A stretch of 64,000 bases of DNA from Arthrobacter sp. 9AX (lineage in GTDB: Bacteria; Actinomycetota; Actinomycetes; Actinomycetales; Micrococcaceae), in contig NZ_LR733293.1 in the NCBI RefSeq assembly GCF_902506095.1, forward strand, positions 3,887,476 to 3,951,475, given 5' to 3'. The number at the start of each line of letters is the position of its first letter. Within the stretch, counting starts at the first letter, position 1. The notes under the pieces were generated by a model. It made no database searches, had not been told where the DNA came from, and was given only the letters and a program-made list of their open reading frames with translations. Shown one piece after another: positions 15,966 through 24,468 of the stretch. A program made the translations under genes and the position numbers.

Positions 15966-17474
15966 TTAGGCCTTGCGGCCGGCCCGGTGCCGCAGGTGCT
16001 GCACGGCGCTGAGGGCGAGGGCGGCGGCCAGGACCAGGTAGAGCGTTATGGTGATGGGGCTGTCCACCAGGATGCCCAGATCCCCTTCGGAGACTGCGAG
16101 GGCACGGCGGAGTTCGGTTTCTGCCATGGGCCCGAGAATTACCGCAATCAGTACGGGTGCCAGGGGGACGTTGTAGCGGCGCATCAGGAATCCGACGAGG
16201 CCGATGGCGATGAGCAGCCACAGGTCGAGAACTGCGGAGCTGACCGCGTAGACGCCGAGCATGGAGAAGACCGTGATGCCGGCGTACAGGTAATGCTTGG
16301 GGATGCTCAACAGCTTGGCCCAGACCGAGGCGAACGGAATATTGATCATCACCAGGATCACAAGGCCGATGAACAATGAAGCCAACAGGGCCCAGACCAA
16401 GTCACCGCTCCGTTCGAAGAGCAGGGGCCCTGGCTGCATTCCGTACTGCTGGAACGCCGCAAGCATGATGGCGGCTGTGGCTGATACCGGCAGCCCCAAG
16501 GCAAGCAGCGCTCCCATGGCAGTGCCGGCGGTGGCGTTCGCGGCCGCTTCCGGCGCGGCCAGGCCGCGGATTGAGCCGGTGGTACCGAACTCCGGATCGT
16601 TCCTGCGTTTGGCCAACTGCTTTTCGGTGCCGTACGCCAGGAAGGTGGGCACTTCGGCGCCGCCGGCAGGGATCAGCCCGAACGGAACGCCGAACGCGGT
16701 GCCGCGCAACCATGCGGGCAGTGCCTTCCTGAAATCGGCCAGGCCCAAGCGGGCACGACCCTTGGTGTGGATACGGGTGACTACAGGGTCCCGGTGGATG
16801 CGGGAGGCGATATGAAAGACCTCGCCGAGGGCCAGGAGCCCGACGGTGATGACGATGACGGAGATCCCGTCGAAGAGCTGGGGGGCACCCAGGGTGAAAC
16901 GTGCGGTGCCACTCGGGCCGTCAATGCCCACGAGGGCCAGGGCGAGGCCGATGCCGAGGGCTGCGATGCCGCGGATCACGGATTCGGACACGACGGCGGA
17001 GATGGCCAGGAAGGCGAATACTGCCAAGGCGAAGTACTCGGCCGGGCCGAAGACCGTGGCCATCTTGACCAGGGTTGGCGCGAAAAACACCACGAGGGTT
17101 GTGGCGATCAGCCCTCCGATGAATGCGCCGATTGCGCAGGTGGCCAGAGCCTTGGCGGCCTGTCCGCTCTTGGCCATGCGGTGGCCCTCGAACGTGGACG
17201 CAATGGCGGAGGAGTGGCCTGGAGTGTTGAGCAGGATCCCGGAGGTGGAGTCGCCGAAGAGCCCACCGAAGTAGATGCCGGCGAACATGATGAAGGCTGC
17301 AGTGGGCTCGAGTGAAAAGGTGATGGGCAGCAGCAGAGCGACTGCCATGGCGGAGCCCAGCCCGGGGACGACGCCGACCGCAGTGCCAAGGAGGGCGCCG
17401 ATCAGCACCCAGAGGAGGTTCATGGGTGTCAGGGCGTTGGCGAAGCCGCCCATAAGGAGTTCGAGTTGTTCCAT
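15966..17474 (-). CDS. tctA: Tripartite tricarboxylate transporter, large permease (TctA)
   Basis: 502 residues with about 12 transmembrane segments. It starts MEQLELLMGGFANALTPMN. GALLGTAVGVVPGLGSAMAVALLLP and FAGIYFGGLFGDSTSGILLNTPG are the conserved TctA segments, and PAGGAEVPTFLAYGTEK lies in the second half. It forms the sodium-coupled channel with TctB; TctC delivers the substrate. The ATG shares one base with the tctB stop (TAATG), so translation is coupled. The upstream extension of the frame is not coding. Confidence 0.93.
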   Translation of the reverse strand: MEQLELLMGGFANALTPMNLLWVLIGALLGTAVGVVPGLGSAMAVALLLPITFSLEPTAAFIMFAGIYFGGLFGDSTSGILLNTPGHSSAIASTFEGHRMAKSGQAAKALATCAIGAFIGGLIATTLVVFFAPTLVKMATVFGPAEYFALAVFAFLAISAVVSESVIRGIAALGIGLALALVGIDGPSGTARFTLGAPQLFDGISVIVITVGLLALGEVFHIASRIHRDPVVTRIHTKGRARLGLADFRKALPAWLRGTAFGVPFGLIPAGGAEVPTFLAYGTEKQLAKRRNDPEFGTTGSIRGLAAPEAAANATAGTAMGALLALGLPVSATAAIMLAAFQQYGMQPGPLLFERSGDLVWALLASLFIGLVILVMINIPFASVWAKLLSIPKHYLYAGITVFSMLGVYAVSSAVLDLWLLIAIGLVGFLMRRYNVPLAPVLIAVILGPMAETELRRALAVSEGDLGILVDSPITITLYLVLAAALALSAVQHLRHRAGRKA

Positions 17475-18121
17475 TAGAGGATTCCCCCTACCAGGCCGGA
17501 GGGCAGGTTGAGGCCCAGGGCGGCGCCGAAGGCCAGTTGGATGATGGATGAAAAGAGCAGGCCGACACCGGCATCGAAGATCGGGCGGCGGCTGCCGAGG
17601 GCGTAGGCGACGAGGCAGAACAGCGCTGCGGCGCTGATGATCCAGCCCAGCGGTTCCAGCAGCAGGACAAAGGCCACCACGCCTCCAACCAGCAGGCCGA
17701 CGGTGCGCCAATCGGAATAGGTCTTCCATGTCTTGCCGGGGGTTTGGGCTGGCGCGTCTTCGTACGCGGCGCCTTCTTCCTTCCCCAGGTGGCCGAGATC
17801 GTGCAACATGTCAGCGGAGAACTGGCCATGCCCGGGGTGGATGGTGTTGTCCGGGACGTTCGGTGTGCGAAGGATGTGGATGGCCAGCAGCGTCGCGGCC
17901 AGGTACAGGACGATGCACACCAGGATGGGGAAGAACTGCGGCCCCGGGGCAGATTTGCCCTGCACGTTCATTGTGGCTGTGCCGATGGTGAGGAAGATGG
18001 CAACTGCGTAGAGCAGGGCTACGACAACCAATTCGCTGCGGCCGGTTCTGAAACTGGGCTTCGGTTTGCCGTGGGGCCCCGTGGTGGATCCTGCGTCGGG
18101 TTGGTGCTGGGTGATGCTCAT
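17474..18121 (-). CDS. tctB: Tripartite tricarboxylate transporter, small permease (TctB)
   Basis: 215 residues with four hydrophobic helices (about 30-52, 65-90, 140-165 and 180-212). The central loop (about 92-135) is hydrophilic and longer than usual. The family pattern GPQFFPILVCIVLYLAATLL is clear. Start and stop overlap the neighbouring genes (ATGA with tctC, TAATG with tctA), a single translationally coupled operon. Confidence 0.88.
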   Translation of the reverse strand: MSITQHQPDAGSTTGPHGKPKPSFRTGRSELVVVALLYAVAIFLTIGTATMNVQGKSAPGPQFFPILVCIVLYLAATLLAIHILRTPNVPDNTIHPGHGQFSADMLHDLGHLGKEEGAAYEDAPAQTPGKTWKTYSDWRTVGLLVGGVVAFVLLLEPLGWIISAAALFCLVAYALGSRRPIFDAGVGLLFSSIIQLAFGAALGLNLPSGLVGGIL

Positions 18122-19098
18122 AGGCCGAGGTCCTTTACGATTTCTTGGGCCGTTGCAACTTCTTTGGTGATGAACTGCTCGAATTCCTCACCGGTGGAAA
18201 ATGTGTCCGTCCAACTGTTGCGTTTCAGGGCTTCCTGCCAGTGATTGGTGCTTCGCATCTCGGTGATGATCTTGATGAATTCCGCCTTCGCCTCTTCGGT
18301 TGTTCCGGGTGCGGCAACGAAACCGCGCCAGTTGGACATTGCCGCGTCGACGCCCTGTTCTTTGAAGGTGGGAACGTCAACGCCTTCCAGCCGCTCCGGC
18401 GACGAAATGGCAAGTGCCCGCAGGGTTCCCGCTTCGATCTGGTCCCTGACCTCGTTGTAGCCGGACATCCCGGCGGCAGTAGTGTGGGACAGCAGGGAGG
18501 TCAGCGCCTCGCCGCCTCCGGAATAGGCGATGTAGTTAACGTCCCTCGGATCAATCCCGACCGTCTTAGCCACCATGGCGCTGAGAAGGTGGTCGATGGA
18601 GCCCAGGGAACCGCCTCCGATCGAGGTTCCTCCCGGGTCTTTTTTCCAGGCATCCAGGAAGTCATTCAGCGTCTGGAACTGCGAGTCGGCCGGAACCACC
18701 AGGGACGCGTAGTCATCGGCCATGCGGGCAATGGGAACAACGTCGGCCATCGACTCCGGGTTGTCGCCCAGTTCAATGGCCCCCACCATCACTCCACCGG
18801 TCACCAGGAGTGCGTCTTCGCGTCCGGGGGTTTGTACGAACTGGCTCAGACCGATTGTTCCGCCGGCTCCTGGGACGTTGACCACCTGCGGGTTGTTGAC
18901 GACGCCGTCGCTCTTCAGGGCCTGCTGCCCTTCACGGGCGAAACCGTCCCAGCCGCCACCAGGTGCCGCCGGGGCAATCAGGGTGAGCTTATTTCGTGCG
19001 GTACTCGTTCCACCGGCAGTGCCGGCGTTCACGAATGCAAGCGCAGCCACGACTGCCACGACCAGGCCGAACAGGGCATTGCGTAGGGGATTCTTCAT
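18118..19098 (-). CDS. tctC: Tripartite tricarboxylate transporter, solute-binding protein (TctC)
   Basis: 326 residues. The signal sequence MKNPLRNALFGLVVAVVAAL precedes the mature domain beginning KLTLIAPAAPGGGWDGFAR, a Bug/TctC signature. VNVPGAGGTIGLSQF and NYIAYSGGGEALTSLLSHTT are the usual substrate-cleft loops. A longer frame starts 162 nt upstream but has no signal peptide at its N-terminus. First gene of the tctCBA operon, divergent from a tricarballylate-dehydrogenase-like gene. The likely substrate is therefore a tricarboxylate such as tricarballylate or citrate (inference from context). Confidence 0.9.
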   Translation of the reverse strand: MKNPLRNALFGLVVAVVAALAFVNAGTAGGTSTARNKLTLIAPAAPGGGWDGFAREGQQALKSDGVVNNPQVVNVPGAGGTIGLSQFVQTPGREDALLVTGGVMVGAIELGDNPESMADVVPIARMADDYASLVVPADSQFQTLNDFLDAWKKDPGGTSIGGGSLGSIDHLLSAMVAKTVGIDPRDVNYIAYSGGGEALTSLLSHTTAAGMSGYNEVRDQIEAGTLRALAISSPERLEGVDVPTFKEQGVDAAMSNWRGFVAAPGTTEEAKAEFIKIITEMRSTNHWQEALKRNSWTDTFSTGEEFEQFITKEVATAQEIVKDLGL

Positions 19099-19202
19099 AT
19101 TTCTCGTTCCGTAACGACGTTGTTGGGCGGTGCGAAAGTAACTTGCCGGGCCAAGGTTGAGGCGCAGTAGGGGAAACAGGCGCGGCATGCGCACGGATAC
19201 CT

Positions 19203-19300
19203 TTGTACACAATGAAATACATTTATATCTGTGATGGTCCTCACCCGCAAGCCGCTTCACCTAAAACGCCTCTTGCGTACATTGGATACGCTTGTATACA
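19203..19300. promoter_or_regulatory. Operator-like palindromes between tctC and tcuA
   Basis: TTGTACACAA (19203-19212) and TTGTATACA (19292-19300) are similar dyads 89 bp apart in the divergent promoter region. A GCGTA/TACGC dyad lies at 19275-19291. They are plausible sites for the FCD-GntR regulator encoded at 20898, whose family binds short T-GT-AC-A palindromes. Confidence 0.45.
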
Positions 19301-19331
19301 GTCGAGTGCAACAGCAACGGAGGGACTAAAA

Positions 19332-20825
19332 ATGTCTAACGGAAATGGGTCGGCGCCTCAAGGCATGGAGGCTGTTGACGTAGTAGTGGTTGGCGGCGGG
19401 AACGCAGGATTCACCGCAGCACACGCAGCCGCGGTCCGCGGACGCAAAGTGGTGCTGCTTGAAAAGGGCAGTGAAGACTTGGCTGGCGGCAACAGCTTCT
19501 ACACCGCCGGCGCCACACGCATCGCCCACAGTGGCCTCTCTGATCTAGTGGACTGGGTGGAACCTGACGAGCGGCACGGCCGCACTGAAGTTCCGCCCTA
19601 CTCAGCCGAGGAATACGCCGCCGACCTTGCCAAGGTCACGGAAGGCCGGAACGACCCGGAACTGACGAAGGTTCTGGTGGAGGAATCCCAGCCCACGCTG
19701 CGTTGGCTCAACAGCCTGGGCCTGAAGTACCGCCTCATGTACGAGCGCCAGGCCTTCGAACGTCCTGATGGCTCGTACCTGTTCTGGGGCGGACTCCACG
19801 TCGGCAACGTCGGCGGAGGCGAAGGCTTGATGGAGGACCACACCCGGGTAGCCGCAGAGCTGGGCATCGATGTCCGGTACAGCCATGCAGCAAAAGGCCT
19901 CATCGTTGAGGACGGGCGCGTGGTTGGCATCGTCACCGATTCGCCCTCGGGGGAACTGTCATTGCGCGCCGAATCCGTCATCCTCACGGCAGGAGGTTTC
20001 GAATCCGATCCTCAGCTGCGCAGGGAACATCTGGGCGAAGGCTGGGAAAACGCCAAGGTCAGGGGCACACCGAACAACACGGGCGACATGATCGCCGCCG
20101 CCCTTAAGATCGGCGCAGCACGGGGAGGCGACTGGGGAACGTGCCACAGTGTTCAGTGGGACGCCTTTACCGCCACGAACGAGAGCAACCGCGAACTTAC
20201 CAACCGGTTGACCCGCCAGAGCTACCCGTTTGGAATCATCGTCAATACCAACGGTGAACGGTTCCTGGATGAAGGGGCCGACTTCCGGAACTATACGTAC
20301 GCGAAGTATGGCAAGGAGATCCTGAAGCAGCCCGGATCCGTGGCCTACCAGATTTTTGACGCAACCCTTCGCCCCATGCTGCGCACCGAAGAGTACGACA
20401 TGCCCGGCATATCAGAGGAAGTGGCCGGCACGCTGGAAGAACTGGCAGCCAAGATAGGCGTCGATCCCGAAAAGCTGTCAAAGACTGTCACGGACTTCAA
20501 CAACTCAATCGACCGCAGCATCGCTTTCGATCCCAATATCAAAGACGGGCGCTCTGCCGCCACACAGCCGGTGAAGAGCAACTGGGCAGCACCCATCGAA
20601 ACCGGGCCCTTCTACGCCTACGGTGTCACCTGCGGAATCACCTTCACGTTCGGCGGCATCAAATCAGACACGCATGGCAGGGTTCTCGACGGCCAGGGTA
20701 AGCACATCCAGGGCCTGTACGTGGCAGGCGAAATGCTCGGCGGCCTGTTCAGCGCCAACTATCCGGGAGGCAGCGGACTTGCTGCCGGATGCGTCTTCGG
20801 CCGGCGGGCAGGAACCCTGGCGTAA
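19332..20825 (+). CDS. tcuA: FAD-dependent tricarballylate dehydrogenase-like protein
   Basis: 497 residues of the fumarate reductase/succinate dehydrogenase flavoprotein fold. The FAD dinucleotide motif VVVVGGGNAGFTAAHAAA is at about residues 18-35, and GGNSFYTAGATR, TAGGFESDPQLRREHLG and GGLFSANYPGGSGLAAGCVFGR are typical of TcuA. TcuA oxidises tricarballylate to cis-aconitate, which enters the TCA cycle. GGAGG lies 10 nt before the ATG. The usual electron-transfer partner TcuB is not next to it. The gene is divergent from tctCBA and followed by a GntR regulator, so the two transcription units form one uptake-and-oxidation module. Confidence 0.85.
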   Translation: MSNGNGSAPQGMEAVDVVVVGGGNAGFTAAHAAAVRGRKVVLLEKGSEDLAGGNSFYTAGATRIAHSGLSDLVDWVEPDERHGRTEVPPYSAEEYAADLAKVTEGRNDPELTKVLVEESQPTLRWLNSLGLKYRLMYERQAFERPDGSYLFWGGLHVGNVGGGEGLMEDHTRVAAELGIDVRYSHAAKGLIVEDGRVVGIVTDSPSGELSLRAESVILTAGGFESDPQLRREHLGEGWENAKVRGTPNNTGDMIAAALKIGAARGGDWGTCHSVQWDAFTATNESNRELTNRLTRQSYPFGIIVNTNGERFLDEGADFRNYTYAKYGKEILKQPGSVAYQIFDATLRPMLRTEEYDMPGISEEVAGTLEELAAKIGVDPEKLSKTVTDFNNSIDRSIAFDPNIKDGRSAATQPVKSNWAAPIETGPFYAYGVTCGITFTFGGIKSDTHGRVLDGQGKHIQGLYVAGEMLGGLFSANYPGGSGLAAGCVFGRRAGTLA

Positions 20826-20897
20826 AGTTTGCTTCGAACCCGCCGCCCCTGCGCTACGAGTACGAAGCACAGCCCATATTCTTCAAGGACCAGTCAA

Positions 20898-21590
20898 GTG
20901 ACGGATACAGCATCAACCCCACGAGCGGATGGCGAGAGCATCTTCCTGGCATTGCGGGGCGAGATCCTGTCCGGAGTCCACCAGCCCGGCACAGCCATTC
21001 GTGAAACATCACTTGCCGAACGCTTCGGAGTCTCCCGGACCCCGGTCCGGGAGGCGCTGTCCCGCCTCCAGCAGGAGCGTCTCCTTGAACGGGTGGCCAG
21101 GGGGCTGCAGGTTCCGCAGGTAGACCCCCAACAAGTCATTCAGATCTATGACATGCGGATACTTCTTGAAGAGGAAGCGGCCCGTCAAGCAGCCAAGTCC
21201 CGCCAGTTCCCGGACCTCATGAGGCTTGAGGCCCTGCTCCAGCGAGACCGGCAGCTTGAGGATCCTGATGACCACACCAGGATCACCACAAACCTGGAGT
21301 TCCATGCCGCCGTCTGGAGCTCCGCCCACAATGGGGTTCTTCAGGACCTGCTGGACCGCCTGTCCACGCACCTGATCCACGCGCCGCGGTCCACACTGTC
21401 TACCGGAAACCGCTGGACGGAATCCCTTGACGAACACGAAGCCCTGATACGAGCCATCGAACAGCAGGACAGCGACGCCGCCGGCAAAATTGCCAGAAAG
21501 CACATGGAAACGGCGCGTGCCCTGCGTCTGCAGCTTCTCCGGGAGACAGCCCTGCAGCATCCGCTGACAAGCCACCGTTCCCAGCGGTAG
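20898..21590 (+). CDS. GntR family regulator with FCD domain
   Basis: 230 residues from a GTG with AAGGA upstream. The N-terminal winged helix has GTAIRETSLAERFGVSRTPV and REALSRLQQERLLERV. The C-terminal FCD ligand domain (about 90-220) carries the metal-binding residues of the family in FHAAVW and HEALIRAI contexts. It follows tcuA by 72 nt and probably senses the tricarboxylate or a product, controlling tcuA and tctCBA through the palindromes at 19203-19300. Confidence 0.87.
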   Translation: MTDTASTPRADGESIFLALRGEILSGVHQPGTAIRETSLAERFGVSRTPVREALSRLQQERLLERVARGLQVPQVDPQQVIQIYDMRILLEEEAARQAAKSRQFPDLMRLEALLQRDRQLEDPDDHTRITTNLEFHAAVWSSAHNGVLQDLLDRLSTHLIHAPRSTLSTGNRWTESLDEHEALIRAIEQQDSDAAGKIARKHMETARALRLQLLRETALQHPLTSHRSQR

Positions 21591-21724
21591 CCACCAGCGC
21601 AGAAGCCGTCGACGGCACAACTATTTCCCCGACCGCCGGATCCGTTCCGGCATGCGTGGGCCCTAATCCTGCATGCCTTCGCAACAGCAACCCGAAAGTC
21701 GGGCGCAGGACAAGGCCGGCGCGA

Positions 21725-21810
21725 GGGAGGCGGGGTGGCCGAAAGGCCTCCCCACCTCCTCCATACAAAAGGAAGCGTACGACGGCGGGACCTCCCGCCG
21801 TCGTACGCTT
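21725..21810. terminator. Double hairpin (family copy 5)
   Basis: The first hairpin is 21725-21760 with a GAAA tetraloop. The second has an 18-bp perfect stem, 21773-21790 with 21793-21810 (arm AAGCGTACGACGGCGGGA). T-rich sequence follows. It lies between the GntR stop and, on the other strand, two small candidate membrane-protein genes. The 130 bases before it (21591-21724) hold nothing recognisable. Confidence 0.75.
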
Positions 21811-21825
21811 TGCTTTGTTGCCTTC

Positions 21826-21906
21826 TTACTGAGGGGATTGCGACGCAAGGAGGCCGAGCGCCAGGACCGCTGCCGCCGTCGTCATTTTGATGATCTTTGA
21901 AGGCAT
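21826..21906 (-). CDS. Candidate 26-residue hydrophobic peptide
   Basis: The ORF encodes MPSKIIKMTTAAAVLALGLL followed by ASQSPQ: a lysine-containing start, one hydrophobic stretch and a short polar tail, like a mini-membrane protein. No Shine-Dalgarno is seen. It ends 15 nt before the hairpin at 21773-21810, which would be its terminator. Low confidence, given its length. Confidence 0.3.
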   Translation of the reverse strand: MPSKIIKMTTAAAVLALGLLASQSPQ

Positions 21907-21954
21907 GGGGCGGGTGAACCGGAAGGAACCAAGACTGCGTGCGTGTCTGGTTCC

Positions 21955-22071
21955 TCAGCGACCGCCCGTAGCTTCCATTCGCTGTCCTTCTGCCTTTCGG
22001 ACGGTAATGAAGGTGAGTGCTCCAAAAGCGATTCCAAAAACGACCAATCCAATGGCGCCGGAAATCGACAT
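21955..22071 (-). CDS. Candidate 38-residue single-pass membrane protein
   Basis: The ORF starts MSISGAIGLVVFGIAFGALT with one transmembrane helix, then a basic and polar tail (RKAEGQRMEATGGR), a stop-transfer arrangement. There is no Shine-Dalgarno, but TAAAAT ends 6 nt before the ATG, which fits a leaderless promoter. Same direction as the 21826-21906 ORF. Confidence 0.45.
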   Translation of the reverse strand: MSISGAIGLVVFGIAFGALTFITVRKAEGQRMEATGGR

Positions 22072-22191
22072 GCCGTGATTTTAGGAAGGGCTTATAGCCC
22101 AATTGAGGTGGTGCCATGTATTTTATTGCTTCATCAGCTTGGTTAAATGCTGCCCTGCTGTGGCAGCAACCGACAGTCTTATAGGGGACAG

Positions 22192-23295
22192 ATGGAGTTC
22201 GCAGAAAAGCTTTCCGCTTTGGCAGCAAAGGTGCGCCAGCAGCGGGATGTGATCCAAACAGAAGAGGCAACGAAGAACGCATTCGTGATGCCGTTCATCT
22301 CCACAATTCTCGGTTATGACGTTTTCAACCCCTTGGAAGTCGTACCCGAGTTCATTGCCGACGTGGGGCTCAAGAAAGGCGAGAAGATCGACTATGCGAT
22401 CGTCAAGGACGGCGAAGTCCAGATCCTGATCGAGTGCAAGAAATCGACGGAGCCCGTAAAAATTGAGCACGCGTCCCAGCTTTTCAGGTACTTTGCCGTG
22501 ACCAACGCTCGAATTTCAATTCTCACCAACGGTGAGGTCTACCAGTTTTTCACGGACCTGGATGCGCCCAACCGGATGGATGCGAAGCCTTTCCTCGTGC
22601 TCGATCTGAACGACATCGACCAATCACTGATCCCGGAACTGCAAAAACTGTCCAAGGACGTCTTCGACCTTGATTCAATAATCAGCGCAGCAGGCGAACT
22701 GAAATATATCGGTGAACTGAAGAGGACTCTGGCCGTGCAGTTCAAGCAGCCTGAGGATGAATGGGTCAAGTTCCTGACCGGGCGCGTTTACCCGGGCCCC
22801 TACACGCAAAAGGTGCGGGAACAGTTCACCGCCCTGGTGTCCAAGGCGTCAAAGCAGTTCCTGAATGATCAGGTCAACGAACGGCTGAAGAAAGCGCTCG
22901 GCGCACCCGGCTTCCCGCAGAACGAAGAAACCGCCGTGGCTGCAAGCGTCACCAGCGCTCCCGTCGCCGAAGCAGACCTTGCCGAGGCTGATGGCTTGGA
23001 GACAACCTTGGAAGAAATCGAGGGCTACCAGATCGTGCGGGCCATAGTGTGCAGCGAGGTTAAGCCAGCCCGTGTAGTGCAACGCGACGCCAAGTCATAC
23101 TTCGCAGTTCTACTGGACGACAACAACCGCAAGCCGATTGCGCGCCTGCACTTCAACCGGACGCAGAAGTACATTGGGATCTTCGACGAGAACAAGGAAG
23201 AAACCCGCGTACCAATCGGCTCGTTGGAGGAGATCTACGAACACACCGAAGCGCTGCGCGCGAGCGTCAAGAGCTACCTGCAGCCCCAGTCGTGA
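22192..23295 (+). CDS. Stand-alone HsdR N-terminal (PD-(D/E)XK) nuclease-like protein
   Basis: 367 residues from an ATG with AGGGGA 7 nt upstream. The N-terminal 170 residues match type I restriction HSDR_N proteins: NAFVMPFISTILGYDVFNP, then the nuclease core KIDYAI (D67) and ILIECKKS (E81, K83). The C-terminal part (about 285-365, GYQIVRAIVCSEVKPARV and KPIARLHFNRTQKYIGIFDE) resembles an accessory domain of unknown role. There are no helicase motifs and no hsdM/hsdS beside it. It may be a solitary nuclease in defence or DNA repair. Confidence 0.75.
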   Translation: MEFAEKLSALAAKVRQQRDVIQTEEATKNAFVMPFISTILGYDVFNPLEVVPEFIADVGLKKGEKIDYAIVKDGEVQILIECKKSTEPVKIEHASQLFRYFAVTNARISILTNGEVYQFFTDLDAPNRMDAKPFLVLDLNDIDQSLIPELQKLSKDVFDLDSIISAAGELKYIGELKRTLAVQFKQPEDEWVKFLTGRVYPGPYTQKVREQFTALVSKASKQFLNDQVNERLKKALGAPGFPQNEETAVAASVTSAPVAEADLAEADGLETTLEEIEGYQIVRAIVCSEVKPARVVQRDAKSYFAVLLDDNNRKPIARLHFNRTQKYIGIFDENKEETRVPIGSLEEIYEHTEALRASVKSYLQPQS

Positions 23296-23331
23296 TCGAA
23301 TCCGACGAACAAACCCGCACAGGGGGCGCCG

Positions 23332-24336
23332 GTGATATCGGGCTTTGGTAAAAGGGACTCTTCGCGTCTGCCTGCCAATGGCCACGACATTCCAGGCGTG
23401 AGGCGTTCGCCGAGCGGTCGTATCCCCCAGTGGGCGATTGACGAGGCGCTCGGCAAGCTTGAGAATCCCGAGCCCTGGCGGGCGGCGCCCACACAAATTG
23501 CCGGAAAGAGGCCTGGCTTCCGGACGACCAAGGCACGGCGCACCCGTAAGTGGAGATCAGGGGTGGCCACGGTTCTGGGCCTCGGGCTCGTCGTCGGACT
23601 CTATTTCACGCCGCCACTGTTCGATCGGTACATCTTGCCGCAGGCACTGCCCCACTTGCCCGGCTCTGATGTCCCGCCGCCCGGTTTTGAAGCCGGTACG
23701 TCTCCGCTTGGTGTCCCTCCTGCCAACAACGGCTCTACGGCGTATGTCCTGCAGGAGTCACCCGACGCGGACCAGCCGTTTGTGGCCTACGACCCGTGCC
23801 GTCCCATCCATTACGTCGTCCGGCCGGATCTGGCGCCACCCGGCACGGACCAGCTAATACAGGAGGCAGTGTCCGCCGTTTCCGCTGCTTCCGGACTGCA
23901 ATTCGTGTATGACGGGATCACGGCCGAAGCGCCTGCGGAGGATCGAGAGGCTTACCAGCCTGATCTCTACGGCAAAAAATGGTCACCGGTCCTGATTTCG
24001 TGGTCCACACCGGAAGAGGTACCTGACCTGGCGGGAAGAATTGCAGGAACGGGCGGCAGCGCCTCGATCAAGGTTCCGGGTGAGCCTTATGTGTATGTCA
24101 CTGGCCAGGTACAGCTCGACGCGCCGGGTCTGACAGAAACAATGGCCTTCCCGAATGGTCACGCTTTGGTTCGGGCCATCATTATGCATGAATTGGCGCA
24201 CGTTCTCGGTTTGGACCACGTGAACGATCCCACGCAGCTGATGTATGAAGAGAACAGCGGGAAACTGGACTTCGGCGACGGCGACCGTGCTGGGCTTGCG
24301 CTGCTGGGAACCGGCAAGTGCGTCCCGCGTTTATGA
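23332..24336 (+). CDS. Membrane-anchored matrixin-like zinc metalloprotease
   Basis: 334 residues from a GTG with AGGGGG upstream. A cytoplasmic basic N-terminus (about 1-75) precedes one transmembrane helix (VATVLGLGLVVGLYFTPPLF). The extracellular domain ends with HELAHVLGLDH (286-296) and LMYEENSG, the zinc-binding and Met-turn segments of matrixin/metzincin proteases. The glutamate of HELAH is the expected general base. Substrate unknown. Starts 36 nt after the nuclease gene, so the two may be cotranscribed. Confidence 0.8.
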   Translation: MISGFGKRDSSRLPANGHDIPGVRRSPSGRIPQWAIDEALGKLENPEPWRAAPTQIAGKRPGFRTTKARRTRKWRSGVATVLGLGLVVGLYFTPPLFDRYILPQALPHLPGSDVPPPGFEAGTSPLGVPPANNGSTAYVLQESPDADQPFVAYDPCRPIHYVVRPDLAPPGTDQLIQEAVSAVSAASGLQFVYDGITAEAPAEDREAYQPDLYGKKWSPVLISWSTPEEVPDLAGRIAGTGGSASIKVPGEPYVYVTGQVQLDAPGLTETMAFPNGHALVRAIIMHELAHVLGLDHVNDPTQLMYEENSGKLDFGDGDRAGLALLGTGKCVPRL

Positions 24337-24468
24337 AGGACGGCCAGCGCCAAAGAGGCTCTGCCAGTACCCGTTTCAGCAGGGACTCCCTGAGGCGTCC
24401 GGAAAGGCGTTGACTGGAGGAAGACCCGGCACATCGGCGTCGGCAGGACGATCAACGGCAAGGGAGAC

